A DNA stretch of 14,069 bases from CAYMUL01 sp964393605 (GCA_964393605.1 CAYMUL010000050.1:1-14069); one strand, 5' to 3'. Counted from the stretch's first letter, positions 7,090 through 13,998 are shown. Translations and numbers: made by a program. The notes: generated from the sequence alone by a model not told the origin.

Positions 7090-7767
7090 ATGAAGATCAA
7101 ATATTTTTCTCATTCGGCATTTCAAATAACCGCTTCAAACGGCGAAAGAATTTTAATTGATCCGTTTCTTGACGGCAATCCGAATTCGCCGGTGAAGTCA
7201 TCAGAAGTTACGGCGGAATACATTGTTTTATCGCATGCTCACGGAGATCATCTTGGCGATGCAATAAAAATTGCAATACGCTGCAATTCAACAATCATCG
7301 CAGTGAACGAACTTGCAAATTATTGTGCAGACAAAGGCGCAAAAGCACATAACATGCACATCGGCGGAAGTCATAATTTTACTTTCGGCAAAGTAAAATT
7401 TACAATTGCGCATCACGGTTCATCTACTCCCGAAGGAATGTATGCCGGAGAACCTGCTGGTATTTTAATTTTTTGCGACGGGAAAATTTTATATCACACC
7501 GGTGATACAGGACTTTTTTATGACATGAAATTGATTGGCGAGATGAACAAAATAGACTGCATGCTTGCCCCGATTGGCGATAATTTTACAATGGGAATTG
7601 ATGATGCGGTTCAAGCAGTTAAGTTTGTAAATCCGGCTTTAGTAATTCCGATTCATTACAATACGTTTCCGCCGATTGTAAATGATCCGCAAATTTTCAA
7701 ATCGAAAGTTGAAGCAATTGGGAAGCAATGCCGGGTTCTAAACTTCGGAGAGGAAATATCAATTTAA
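7090..7767 (+). CDS. UPF0173 metal-dependent hydrolase (metallo-beta-lactamase fold)
   Basis: This 225-residue protein belongs to the UPF0173 (YtkL-like) branch of the metallo-beta-lactamase superfamily, near UlaG-type proteins. It starts with the family pattern IKYFSHSAFQI and has LIDPFLDGNP (22-31), the metal motif SHAHGDH (48-54, ligands His49, His51, Asp53, His54), AHHGSS with His109, HTGDTG with Asp139 and IPIHYNTFP with His189. All dinuclear metal ligands are therefore present and the enzyme should be active, but no substrate is established for this branch. The gene follows cdaA by 43 bp and has its own good Shine-Dalgarno site; it may be read through from the operon. A 71-bp gap separates it from parA. 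A link with c-di-AMP turnover is possible from position only and is not supported by any motif. Confidence 0.92.
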   Translation: MKIKYFSHSAFQITASNGERILIDPFLDGNPNSPVKSSEVTAEYIVLSHAHGDHLGDAIKIAIRCNSTIIAVNELANYCADKGAKAHNMHIGGSHNFTFGKVKFTIAHHGSSTPEGMYAGEPAGILIFCDGKILYHTGDTGLFYDMKLIGEMNKIDCMLAPIGDNFTMGIDDAVQAVKFVNPALVIPIHYNTFPPIVNDPQIFKSKVEAIGKQCRVLNFGEEISI

Positions 7768-7801
7768 TTTTTATTGAACTTACAACGAAAAAAAAGTTTG
7801 T

Positions 7802-7809
7802 TATCTTTC
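7802..7809 (+). promoter_or_regulatory. weak putative -7 box before parA
   Basis: TATCTTTC matches TAnnTTTG except at the last base and would give a leader of about 24 nt. No -33 box is present at 19-21 nt. A TTTG at 7797-7800 instead has a poor TACGAAAT 19 nt downstream. The 71-bp gap after the hydrolase suggests a promoter for parAB, but the exact one is unclear. Confidence 0.25.
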
Positions 7810-7838
7810 AATATGATTTTACGAAATAAAAAAAGTTA

Positions 7839-8615
7839 ATGGGAAAAATTATAACTATTGCAAATCAGAAAGGCGGAGTCGGCAAAACGACAACCGCAAT
7901 AAATCTGGGCGCGTCAATGGCTGCCGCAGAAAAGAAAACTCTGATTGTTGACATCGATCCGCAGGCAAACTCTTCATCCGGTTTAGGAATTGAAGGTGCA
8001 AAATATACAATCTATCATTTGTTGATTGATAGTGTGAGCGCAGATTCTGCGATTGTAAATACACAATTGAATCATCTGGATTTAATTCCTTCCGATATAA
8101 ATTTAGTCGGTGCGGAAGTTGAACTTGTAGATATTCCCGATCGTGAAAGACGCTTGTTAAAGAGTTTGGCATCGGTAAAAAATAATTACGATTTTATTTT
8201 TATCGATTGTCCGCCGTCGTTAAATCTTCTCACACTGAATGCACTAACGGTATCTGATTCAGTGCTTATCCCTGTGCAAGCAGAATATTTTGCGCTCGAA
8301 GGTTTGGGGCAACTTCTTAATACAATTAGTATTGTAAAGAAAAATTTTAATTCGAATCTCGATATAGAAGGTGTGTTGATGACTATGTTTGATCAACGCT
8401 TGAACCTCTCGCATCAAGTTTCGGAAGAAGTGAAAAAATATTTTGGAGATAAAGTTTATAAAACAATCATTCATCGAAATGTTAGATTATCCGAAGCACC
8501 GAGCTACGGCAAACCGATTATTCTTTACGATGCAATTTCAAGCGGCGCAAAAAATTATGTCGCTCTCGCTGCAGAAATTATTGAACGAAACAACACCGGG
8601 CAAACTAAACCATGA
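7839..8615 (+). CDS. parA: chromosome partitioning ATPase ParA (Soj)
   Basis: ParA dimerises on DNA with ATP and, with ParB-parS, drives origin segregation. The 258-residue protein has the small ParA/Soj length with no extra N-terminal DNA-binding domain, as in chromosomal members. It opens with IITIANQKGGVGKTTTAINL, where the deviant Walker A box (KGGVGKTT) carries both Lys11 and Lys16, followed by Walker A' DIDPQAN (38-44), and Walker B FIDCPPS with Asp123. The C-terminal block RLSEAPSYGKP matches chromosomal Soj proteins. It begins with ATG after an AT-rich leader with no clear Shine-Dalgarno, and its stop overlaps parB as ATGA. Chromosomal type is further supported by the housekeeping neighbours. 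Confidence 0.97.
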   Translation: MGKIITIANQKGGVGKTTTAINLGASMAAAEKKTLIVDIDPQANSSSGLGIEGAKYTIYHLLIDSVSADSAIVNTQLNHLDLIPSDINLVGAEVELVDIPDRERRLLKSLASVKNNYDFIFIDCPPSLNLLTLNALTVSDSVLIPVQAEYFALEGLGQLLNTISIVKKNFNSNLDIEGVLMTMFDQRLNLSHQVSEEVKKYFGDKVYKTIIHRNVRLSEAPSYGKPIILYDAISSGAKNYVALAAEIIERNNTGQTKP

Positions 8616-9526
8616 GCAAAATTAAAACCGGGCTCGGCAGAGGACTTGATGCACTTATCCGCTCAAACCAAACAGAACATAGTGATGCAGTTACCGAAGT
8701 AAAAACAGAATCAATTTCTAAAATTTCCACAAGGGATATTTCTCCCAATCCATTTCAACCAAGAAATCATTTTGATCCGCTTGCAAATGAAGAATTGAAA
8801 AAATCAATTTTAACAAACGGATTGATTCAGCCAATCACAGTCAGAAGAATTGACGGTGGAAAATATCAAATCATTTCGGGTGAAAGAAGGTGGCGCGCTT
8901 GCAATGATATCGGTTACCGCGAAATACCTGCTTATATCCTCGACGTAACTTCCGATGAAATGATGCTTGCACTCGCGCTGATCGAAAATATTCAACGCGA
9001 ACATCTCAACCCGATTGAAGTCGGACTTGCTTACCAACGATTGATGACCGAATGTAATTTAACGCAAGATGAGATTGCAGAGAAAGTTGGCAAAGATCGT
9101 TCGACGATTTCAAATTCAATAAGATTACTAAAACTTCCCGAAGAAATTCAACAAAGCATAATCAAAAATGAAGTGAACATGGGACATGCGCGCGCTTTGA
9201 TCAATCTTCCGACATTGAAAATGCAACTCCATGTTTTTGAAAAAATTAGAAAAGAAAATCTCTCTGTCAGAAAAGTTGAAACTATTGTAAAAGAAATGAT
9301 GGAAGGAGTTAAGAAAAAATCTTCAGCAAGTTCATCGCCGAGAATAGCTGTTCACTCTTCGAATTACTCGGCAATCGAAGATCGGTTGCGAAATATCTTT
9401 GGAACGAAGGCAATCTGCAAACAGAAAACCGACGGCAGCGGAGAAATTGTTCTGGAGTTTTATTCGAAGGAAGAACTTGAAAGAATTTTGGAGCTTATCG
9501 ATTTAATTGAACAAAACTATCATTAA
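8612..9526 (+). CDS. parB: chromosome partitioning protein ParB (Spo0J), CTPase and DNA clamp
   Basis: ParB loads at parS, binds CTP and slides on DNA as a clamp that stimulates ParA and recruits SMC. The 304-residue sequence contains the N-terminal GLGRGLDALI (7-16) that contacts ParA, the ParB/Srx CTP-binding core with ISPNPFQPR (43-51), GLIQPITVR (70-78), the GERRWRA box (90-96) and ENIQREHLNPIE (125-136), a helix-turn-helix around LTQDEIAEKVGKDRSTISNS (150-169), and a C-terminal dimerisation part ending in a leucine-rich helix. The 4-nt ATGA overlap with parA indicates translational coupling. Its end overlaps the next gene by 20 nt. No sequence resembling the usual parS 16-mer (TGTTTCACGTGAAACA) was found in the window. 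Confidence 0.97.
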   Translation: MSKIKTGLGRGLDALIRSNQTEHSDAVTEVKTESISKISTRDISPNPFQPRNHFDPLANEELKKSILTNGLIQPITVRRIDGGKYQIISGERRWRACNDIGYREIPAYILDVTSDEMMLALALIENIQREHLNPIEVGLAYQRLMTECNLTQDEIAEKVGKDRSTISNSIRLLKLPEEIQQSIIKNEVNMGHARALINLPTLKMQLHVFEKIRKENLSVRKVETIVKEMMEGVKKKSSASSSPRIAVHSSNYSAIEDRLRNIFGTKAICKQKTDGSGEIVLEFYSKEELERILELIDLIEQNYH

Positions 9527-9977
9527 TTTTTTTTTGATATTTTTTCTCGCCGGGGAAATTTATTCCCAAGTGATTGATACAACAAATGCTGCCGAATCAT
9601 CAACACATTCGCCGTGGCTTGCAGTCGGGTTCAGTGCCGTAATACCGGGTGCGGGACAAATATACAATCAATCATATTGGAAAGCACCGTTGATGTGGGG
9701 TGTTCTCGGTTATTTTATTTATCAATATTCTTATAACGATACTCGATACGAAACTTACGCCGAGCGTTATAAAAATACGCTAATTGAAAATGATAAACGA
9801 ATACGTGAATTTTATCATGATCAAAGAGACTTGTTTGCAATCTATTTTGGAATCGCTTATGTGGTCAATTTAGTGGATGCTTACGTTGACGGGCATCTTT
9901 TTTCATTCAATGTTGAAGAAGATTTTTTCAGGCAGGGGAGAGAATTCAAAATCAAATTTCGACTTCCAATTTATTGA
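9507..9977 (+). CDS. DUF5683 family secreted or membrane protein
   Basis: The 156-residue protein begins with a clear signal peptide (basic MNK, hydrophobic IINFFLIFFLAG, probable cut after YS at residue 20). The DUF5683 signature follows: PWLAVGFSAVIPGAGQIYNQ (36-55), a hydrophobic segment WGVLGYFIYQYSY, a conserved hydrophilic helix with YAERYKN, then a second hydrophobic stretch AIYFGIAYVVNLVDAYVDGH. Function is unknown. The family is frequent next to parAB in Bacteroidota and relatives, as here. The start is a TTG at 9507, 20 nt inside parB; no ATG is available before the core domain, and a TTGGAG sits 13 nt upstream, farther than ideal. Its TGA lies 5 nt before the next ATG. The start is less sure than the gene. 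Confidence 0.82.
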   Translation: MNKTIINFFLIFFLAGEIYSQVIDTTNAAESSTHSPWLAVGFSAVIPGAGQIYNQSYWKAPLMWGVLGYFIYQYSYNDTRYETYAERYKNTLIENDKRIREFYHDQRDLFAIYFGIAYVVNLVDAYVDGHLFSFNVEEDFFRQGREFKIKFRLPIY

Positions 9978-9982
9978 AGAAA

Positions 9983-10681
9983 ATGAGCGGCTATATTTTT
10001 TCTTGCGAATGTTGTAATAGTGAAAATGAATTATTTCGTTTCTCATGCAAAATTTGCGGCAACACTTTTCACAACAAAATTGCGAACATCGATTTTACTT
10101 CCGCGTTTGTTAAATTAATCGAAGCACCGTCGAGTGGTTTCAGGGAAATAATTCAAGCGGAGAACAAAAATTTCATCTGGGTTATTTTACTCATCGCGTC
10201 AATTAAAATTTTAATCAATCTTCATCTAATTTTTCCGTTACAAATCGAGGCGACAAATTTCAGTTTATTTCAGCAATTAGTTTTAAGTTTTTTGATAATT
10301 GTTGCGTTGAGTTTATTACTATCATTCGCGATTAAAATCTTCTTTGCGAAAAAATACACGATAAGATTTAACGATTTACTTGCGGTAACTGCATATTCAC
10401 AACTTGTTTATATCATTACGCTTGCAGTTTTTTTTCCGTTGGAGATTGTACTTTTCGGTGAATTTCTATTTTCAAGAAATCCATCTCCCTTTTTTGTCAA
10501 GGAAACCTTTGCGTATTTATTTTCATCGCTTGAACTTATTGCAATAGCTTGGCAAATTGTTCTGATGACAATCGGGATTAAAATCTTTGTGGAGAATAAA
10601 ACAACAGCGGCACTAATTGCGATATTATTTTTAGTCGCCGTTCACTCGATACTTTATTTGTTTTTATTACTCGCGAGTTAA
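9983..10681 (+). CDS. zinc-ribbon plus YIP1-family membrane protein
   Basis: The 232-residue protein couples an N-terminal Cys4 zinc-ribbon-like element (Cys8-x-x-Cys11 and Cys22-x-x-Cys25) with about five membrane helices (roughly 64-84, 96-121, 131-158, 177-203 and 207-230). The arrangement, with a FREIIQAENK amphipathic lead-in and the FNDLLAVTAYSQLV segment, resembles the bacterial YIP1 domain family. The function of bacterial YIP1 proteins is not known. An upstream TTG at 9974 overlaps the DUF5683 stop as TTGA and is an alternative start, adding three residues; the ATG at 9983 is preferred. The end runs 15 nt into the 3' end of the opposite-strand ppx gene. It is probably the last gene of the parAB transcript. 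Confidence 0.72.
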   Translation: MSGYIFSCECCNSENELFRFSCKICGNTFHNKIANIDFTSAFVKLIEAPSSGFREIIQAENKNFIWVILLIASIKILINLHLIFPLQIEATNFSLFQQLVLSFLIIVALSLLLSFAIKIFFAKKYTIRFNDLLAVTAYSQLVYIITLAVFFPLEIVLFGEFLFSRNPSPFFVKETFAYLFSSLELIAIAWQIVLMTIGIKIFVENKTTAALIAILFLVAVHSILYLFLLLAS

Positions 10682-11593
10682 TTTCAATAAAAAGTTTTCG
10701 ACAAGTCCATATCTAATTCCTTTCGTGCTGACAACGGTTTGTACAAGTTTAAATCTTTCCATAATCGTTGCAAGAATTACTGCACCGATAAGAATCAAAT
10801 CCTCTCTCCCTTTAACAACATTTGAATAACGTTTTAAAATTTCGTGCGGCGATAGATCTTGTAAAGTCAAAATTAGTTTTTCTATTTCGGTAAGATTTAG
10901 AATTTCCCCTTCAATTTTTTCTTCATCAAAGTCAGTCAAATTATTTTTGATTGCGGTTAAAGTAGTCGGCGTTCCGGCGATACTGATTGCTAAATAATTT
11001 GTCAGGTCATCGAGAGGAAAAGATTTCAGCTGCGTATAAATTTCGTTTTTAATTTCTTTGACAACATCGCTTCCGAGTGGAAAATCTTTAACAAATTTTT
11101 CAAAAAATGAAACAACACCGATCGGAAAACTTTTCTTGATTTCAATTCCTTTCTTTGTTCCCAAAATCAGTTCGGTACTTCCGCCGCCGATATCGATTAC
11201 AAAATATTTACTTGTGTTCAAAGAAGATGTTGCGCCGAGAAATGAGTGAGATGCTTCCTCTTCTCCCGAAATAATATTGATTTTTATGCTGTTGCTTTCG
11301 AAAACCCGGGCGATGATTTCATCCTTATTTTTTGCGACTCTCATCGCATTTGTCGCAACACAGATGATATTTTCACATCCAAATTTTTCGGCTTCATTCT
11401 TAAATTCATCAAGAATGGAAATTAATTCCACAATTTTTTCTTCGCTGATGTTTTGGTCGCGGGATAATCCTTCGCCGAGCCGTGGAATTCGATAATAATT
11501 TTTCACCGGACCAAAATTTTTCATCTCCAAATCAACTTCGGAAATGAGCATTAATACAGTATTTGAGCCAATATCAATTGAAGCAATAAACAT
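10667..11593 (-). CDS. Ppx/GppA family phosphatase (exopolyphosphatase or pppGpp phosphohydrolase)
   Basis: Members of this family degrade polyphosphate and/or convert pppGpp to ppGpp, affecting stress signalling. The 308-residue protein contains only the two actin-like ribonuclease H-fold domains and lacks the C-terminal extension of the E. coli enzymes (about 500 residues), as in short Ppx forms. Motifs are IDIGSNTVLMLI (6-17, phosphate 1), ATNAMR (80-85), the catalytic-Glu block ISGEEEASHSFLGA (108-121), VIDIGGGSTEL (phosphate 2), SIAGTPTTLTAI (adenosine-type motif) and STKGIRYGL near the end. It is read opposite to both neighbours: its 3' end overlaps the YIP1 gene by 15 nt and its start lies 36 bp from the divergent membrane-protein gene. 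Ppx and GppA activities cannot be separated from sequence alone. Confidence 0.92.
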   Translation of the reverse strand: MFIASIDIGSNTVLMLISEVDLEMKNFGPVKNYYRIPRLGEGLSRDQNISEEKIVELISILDEFKNEAEKFGCENIICVATNAMRVAKNKDEIIARVFESNSIKINIISGEEEASHSFLGATSSLNTSKYFVIDIGGGSTELILGTKKGIEIKKSFPIGVVSFFEKFVKDFPLGSDVVKEIKNEIYTQLKSFPLDDLTNYLAISIAGTPTTLTAIKNNLTDFDEEKIEGEILNLTEIEKLILTLQDLSPHEILKRYSNVVKGREDLILIGAVILATIMERFKLVQTVVSTKGIRYGLVENFLLKLTRE

Positions 11594-11608
11594 AATTTTA
11601 TTATTTTG
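11577..11608 (+). promoter_or_regulatory. putative promoter of the membrane-protein/aroQ/HAD operon
   Basis: ATTG (11577-11580), a 20-nt spacer, then TTATTTTG (11601-11608), which differs from TAnnTTTG at one fixed base. A start near 11614 would leave about 16 nt of leader before the ATG at 11630. The -33 box lies inside the first codons of the divergent ppx gene, so the two start regions overlap. Confidence 0.35.
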
Positions 11609-11629
11609 AATTAGAAAATTTCAGAATTT

Positions 11630-12151
11630 ATGAAACACAAATTATCCAATTTTTTCCTGCTTGTAGCAATAATTTCCGGTTCGATCTGGCTTGGTACGTT
11701 CGTTTCCCGTCAACTTGTTTTTTATTATTTCTTTAGCGATGCCTTAGGGCAACAGCTAAAATCATATCTTCTTGTTGAGGAATCTGCAATAGCAACGCTG
11801 AATTCAATTGTTCCACTTTTAGCCACGACAATGATTTCTTTTGCGTTTTATGCTTTAACACTTGGTTTGCATTTTATACTGACGGAAAAATCTTTGAAGA
11901 AGAATGGCTGGTTGTTTATCGTATTGATTTTACTCGTTTTTCAAATCTCGGTCGAAAGTTATTTCCTCATAAAATTTGATTATGAAATATTTAATAAGAT
12001 TTACAGTCTCAAATTTTCAGGGAAAGAAATTCTAAACCAAATTATTGAAAGGGGAAAAACTTTAAGCAGTTTTCCGGTGTTGAATGTTCTGATTTCAATT
12101 TCAATTTTTGCATTAATGATATTTAAACCGCTGACAAAAGATGAAAGTTAA
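11630..12151 (+). CDS. unknown four-helix membrane protein
   Basis: I do not recognise this 173-residue protein. Hydrophobicity by eye gives four membrane helices at about 8-30, 58-84, 94-114 and 149-166. Between helices 1 and 2 is an extracytoplasmic or loop region (FSDALGQQLKSYLLVEES), with another between helices 3 and 4 (about 115-148) that is rich in Lys, Glu and Ile. No catalytic motif, cysteine pair or transporter signature is seen. It starts with ATG 36 bp from the divergent ppx gene and its end overlaps the next small gene by 11 nt, so it probably leads a four-gene transcript with that gene, aroQ and the HAD phosphatase. The tight overlap and coding pattern support a real gene; the function is open. 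Confidence 0.7.
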   Translation: MKHKLSNFFLLVAIISGSIWLGTFVSRQLVFYYFFSDALGQQLKSYLLVEESAIATLNSIVPLLATTMISFAFYALTLGLHFILTEKSLKKNGWLFIVLILLVFQISVESYFLIKFDYEIFNKIYSLKFSGKEILNQIIERGKTLSSFPVLNVLISISIFALMIFKPLTKDES

Positions 12152-12413
12152 AGAAAAAGAATTCGAAGAAATTATTGAAGAGCTAAAGGAATTAGCCGCT
12201 CAATTGGGTGCGACAATACGATTTGAGAAGGGCGATTTCAAAGGCGGCTATTGCATTTTAAAAGATCGCAAAATGGTTGTGATGAATAAAATTTCAAACG
12301 CACAACGAAGAGCAATTATACTATCAAGCGCACTTAGAGAACTCGGAATTGAACAGATGTATCTTTCGCCGCGCATCAGAGAATTTATCGATAATCTCGT
12401 GGAGGAAACTTGA
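12141..12413 (+). CDS. conserved-looking 90-residue protein, possibly a degenerate ImmA/IrrE-like domain
   Basis: A small soluble protein of unknown function. It consists of a charged helix (residues 1-22, EFEEIIEELKELAAQLG), a strand ATIRFEKG, a beta pair GGYCILKDRKMVVMNK (35-50), a helix NAQRRAIILSSALRELG (53-69) and a C-terminal helix. The order of a first helix, a strand pair ending in a VVMNK-type strand and an RRAIILSSALREL helix resembles the core of ImmA/IrrE (M78-like) peptidase domains, where that helix would carry HExxH; here the matching positions are Ser and Ala, so it would have no zinc site. This resemblance is my inference. The ATG overlaps the previous gene by 11 nt. Its stop overlaps the aroQ start as TTGA, and its GGAGG just before the end serves aroQ. 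Confidence 0.72.
   Translation: MKVKEKEFEEIIEELKELAAQLGATIRFEKGDFKGGYCILKDRKMVVMNKISNAQRRAIILSSALRELGIEQMYLSPRIREFIDNLVEET
12401..12405 (+). promoter_or_regulatory. Shine-Dalgarno GGAGG supporting the TTG start of aroQ
   Basis: GGAGG lies inside the last codons of the small protein, 4 nt before the TTG at 12410. The spacing is short but the match is complete, and the resulting MKIAVINGANL N-terminus aligns with type II dehydroquinases. Confidence 0.6.
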
Positions 12414-12838
12414 AGATTGCTGTAATTAATGGTGCGAATCTTTCACAACTTTCCAAACGTGATAAAAAAAAATATGGAACTCTTTCTTTAGATTCGATCG
12501 AACAATTGCTTCGGAAAGAATTCCCCGAAGATGACATTCTCTTTTTCCAATCAGAAATTGAAGGGGAGATTGTGAAATTTATTCATGAGGTCGGAGCAAA
12601 ATTTGATGGGCTCATAATAAATCCCGGCGGATATTCCCACACTTCGGTTGTAATTCGCGATGCACTTGAGTTGATTCAAATTCCCAAAATTGAAGTGCAT
12701 CTTTCGCATCTTGCAGAGAGGGAAGATTTTAGACAAGTGCTAATAACTGCTTCAAAATGCGATGGTTACATTTCCGGATTCAAAGAATATAGTTATGTCT
12801 CTGCACTCTTTCTTCTACACAAATTGAGAACAAAATGA
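12410..12838 (+). CDS. aroQ: type II 3-dehydroquinate dehydratase
   Basis: AroQ dehydrates 3-dehydroquinate to 3-dehydroshikimate in the shikimate pathway. The 142-residue protein has the usual type II length and flavodoxin-like fold. Expected active-site residues are visible: Arg17 and Tyr22 in the lid loop (SKRDKKKYG), Asn71 and His77 in INPGGYSHTSV, Glu95 and His97 in IEVHLSH, and Arg108 in REDFR. The canonical NGPNLNLLG reads NGANLSQLS, and QSNxEGE reads QSEIEGE; both are tolerable lid or binding-site changes, so function is likely kept. The start is TTG, overlapping the upstream stop as TTGA, with GGAGG before it. The HAD gene starts on the ATGA overlap at its end, giving a tightly coupled string of genes. 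Confidence 0.94.
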   Translation: MKIAVINGANLSQLSKRDKKKYGTLSLDSIEQLLRKEFPEDDILFFQSEIEGEIVKFIHEVGAKFDGLIINPGGYSHTSVVIRDALELIQIPKIEVHLSHLAEREDFRQVLITASKCDGYISGFKEYSYVSALFLLHKLRTK

Positions 12839-13515
12839 TTAAAGCTGTAATATTCGATCTTGATAATACATTAGTAGATTTTATGCGAATGAAGCGAAGA
12901 GCAATCGAAGCCGCCATTCCCGCTATGATTGATGCAGGTCTCGATGTTTCGCAAGAAGAAGCGCACCAGCAGATTGATGAAATTTATAAGGAGCAAGGAA
13001 TTGAATATCAACAAGTATTCGATCTTCTTTTGCAGCGGAAACTAAACCGTCTTGACCACAAAATCCTTTCAGCAGGAATTGTTGCTTATCGAAGAGCGAG
13101 AGAAGCCGCGTTAACTCCTTATCCGCATGTTTATTCAACTTTGTTTGAGTTGCAAAAGAGAGGAATTAAACTTGGCATTCTTTCCGACGCACCTTCAAAG
13201 GAAGCGTGGTTGAGATTGGCATACATGAACCTTCACCACATTTTTGATGCAATCGTTACTTTTGACGACACCGGTAGAAGAAAACCTGAAGCCATTCCTT
13301 TCAATTATATTTTAGAGAGAGTGAACGTAAAACCGGAAGAAGCTTTGATGGTTGGAGATTGGGCTGAGCGAGACGTGATTGGAGCAAGAAATGTAGGAAT
13401 GAAAACTGCGTTCGCGCGATACGGCGATACTTTCAACACCGAAACTCATCTCGCCGATTATGAATTGCTCGATATTTCGCAAATCTTACAAATCATAGAT
13501 AAGGAGAATAATTGA
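12835..13515 (+). CDS. HAD superfamily (subfamily IA) phosphatase
   Basis: A 226-residue haloacid-dehalogenase-type hydrolase, probably a small-molecule phosphatase. Motif I is FDLDNTLVD (7-15) with nucleophile Asp8 and acid/base Asp10; motif II is ILSDAPS with Ser117; motif III is Lys150 in RRKPEA; motif IV is VGDWAERD with Asp175 and Asp180. A helical cap (about 16-95) follows motif I, as in subfamily IA proteins such as phosphoglycolate phosphatases. The motif GDxxxxD is complete, so it should be active, but the substrate cannot be read from the sequence. It shares a 4-nt ATGA overlap with aroQ and is likely the last gene of that operon. An 84-bp gap with a promoter-like sequence separates it from merR. 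Confidence 0.92.
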   Translation: MIKAVIFDLDNTLVDFMRMKRRAIEAAIPAMIDAGLDVSQEEAHQQIDEIYKEQGIEYQQVFDLLLQRKLNRLDHKILSAGIVAYRRAREAALTPYPHVYSTLFELQKRGIKLGILSDAPSKEAWLRLAYMNLHHIFDAIVTFDDTGRRKPEAIPFNYILERVNVKPEEALMVGDWAERDVIGARNVGMKTAFARYGDTFNTETHLADYELLDISQILQIIDKENN

Positions 13516-13546
13516 ATCTCTATTGATTAATTAGAAGAAAATCGTA

Positions 13547-13578
13547 ATTGCTTAAAATAAAAGAATTAGTTATTTTTC
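13547..13578 (+). promoter_or_regulatory. putative promoter of the MerR-type regulator
   Basis: ATTG (13547-13550), a 20-nt spacer, then TATTTTTC (13571-13578), one base off TAnnTTTG. A start near 13585 gives about 15 nt of leader before the ATG at 13600. No clear MerR-type palindromic operator lies in the spacer, so autoregulation is not visible. Confidence 0.42.
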
Positions 13579-13599
13579 CTCAAGTAATAAATCAAATAA

Positions 13600-13998
13600 A
13601 TGAGAGATTTCAACATTAAAAAATTGTACTACTCGATAAGCGAGGTTAGCAAAATAACCGAGTTAGAACAATATGTTCTTCGCTATTGGGAAACTGAATT
13701 TGAACAGCTTAAGCCACAAAAAAATAGAGCGGGCAACAGAGCTTACACAAATAAAGATATTCAGTTGATACTATTAATTAAAAATCTCCTCAAGGAAAAA
13801 AAATATACTATCGAGGGAGCGAAAAATATTTTAATTGATTCCTTACAAAAAAAGAATTTGTCTGAAGAAAATATTCCCTTCATAAAACAAGAAGCAGAGA
13901 GGGAAGTCCCGATAAAAATAAATATAGATAACAATTCTATAAAATCGGATCTACTTGAGATCAAAAAAGTTTTGGAAATTATATTAGAAAAATTGTAA
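13600..13998 (+). CDS. MerR-family transcriptional regulator
   Basis: A 132-residue DNA-binding protein. The N-terminal winged helix of the MerR type is clear: YSISEVSKITELEQYVLRYW (11-30) forms the helix-turn-helix, and RAGNRAYTNKDIQ (43-55) provides the wing with the conserved Asn-Arg-x-Tyr. A helical part follows (LLIKNLLKEKKYTIEGAK), then a low-complexity linker and a short C-terminal helix (112-132) likely to dimerise. There is no effector domain and no cysteine, so it does not look like a metal- or redox-sensing MerR. Such short MerR proteins are common in Bacteroidota and relatives; targets are unknown. It has a promoter-like sequence just upstream and its TAA is followed with no gap by tRNA-Pro. 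Confidence 0.92.
   Translation: MRDFNIKKLYYSISEVSKITELEQYVLRYWETEFEQLKPQKNRAGNRAYTNKDIQLILLIKNLLKEKKYTIEGAKNILIDSLQKKNLSEENIPFIKQEAEREVPIKINIDNNSIKSDLLEIKKVLEIILEKL

Noticed and set aside
7847..7900. ParA considered as a plasmid or mobile-element partition protein
   Set aside because: It is the short Soj type with no N-terminal DNA-binding domain, and its neighbours are core chromosomal genes.
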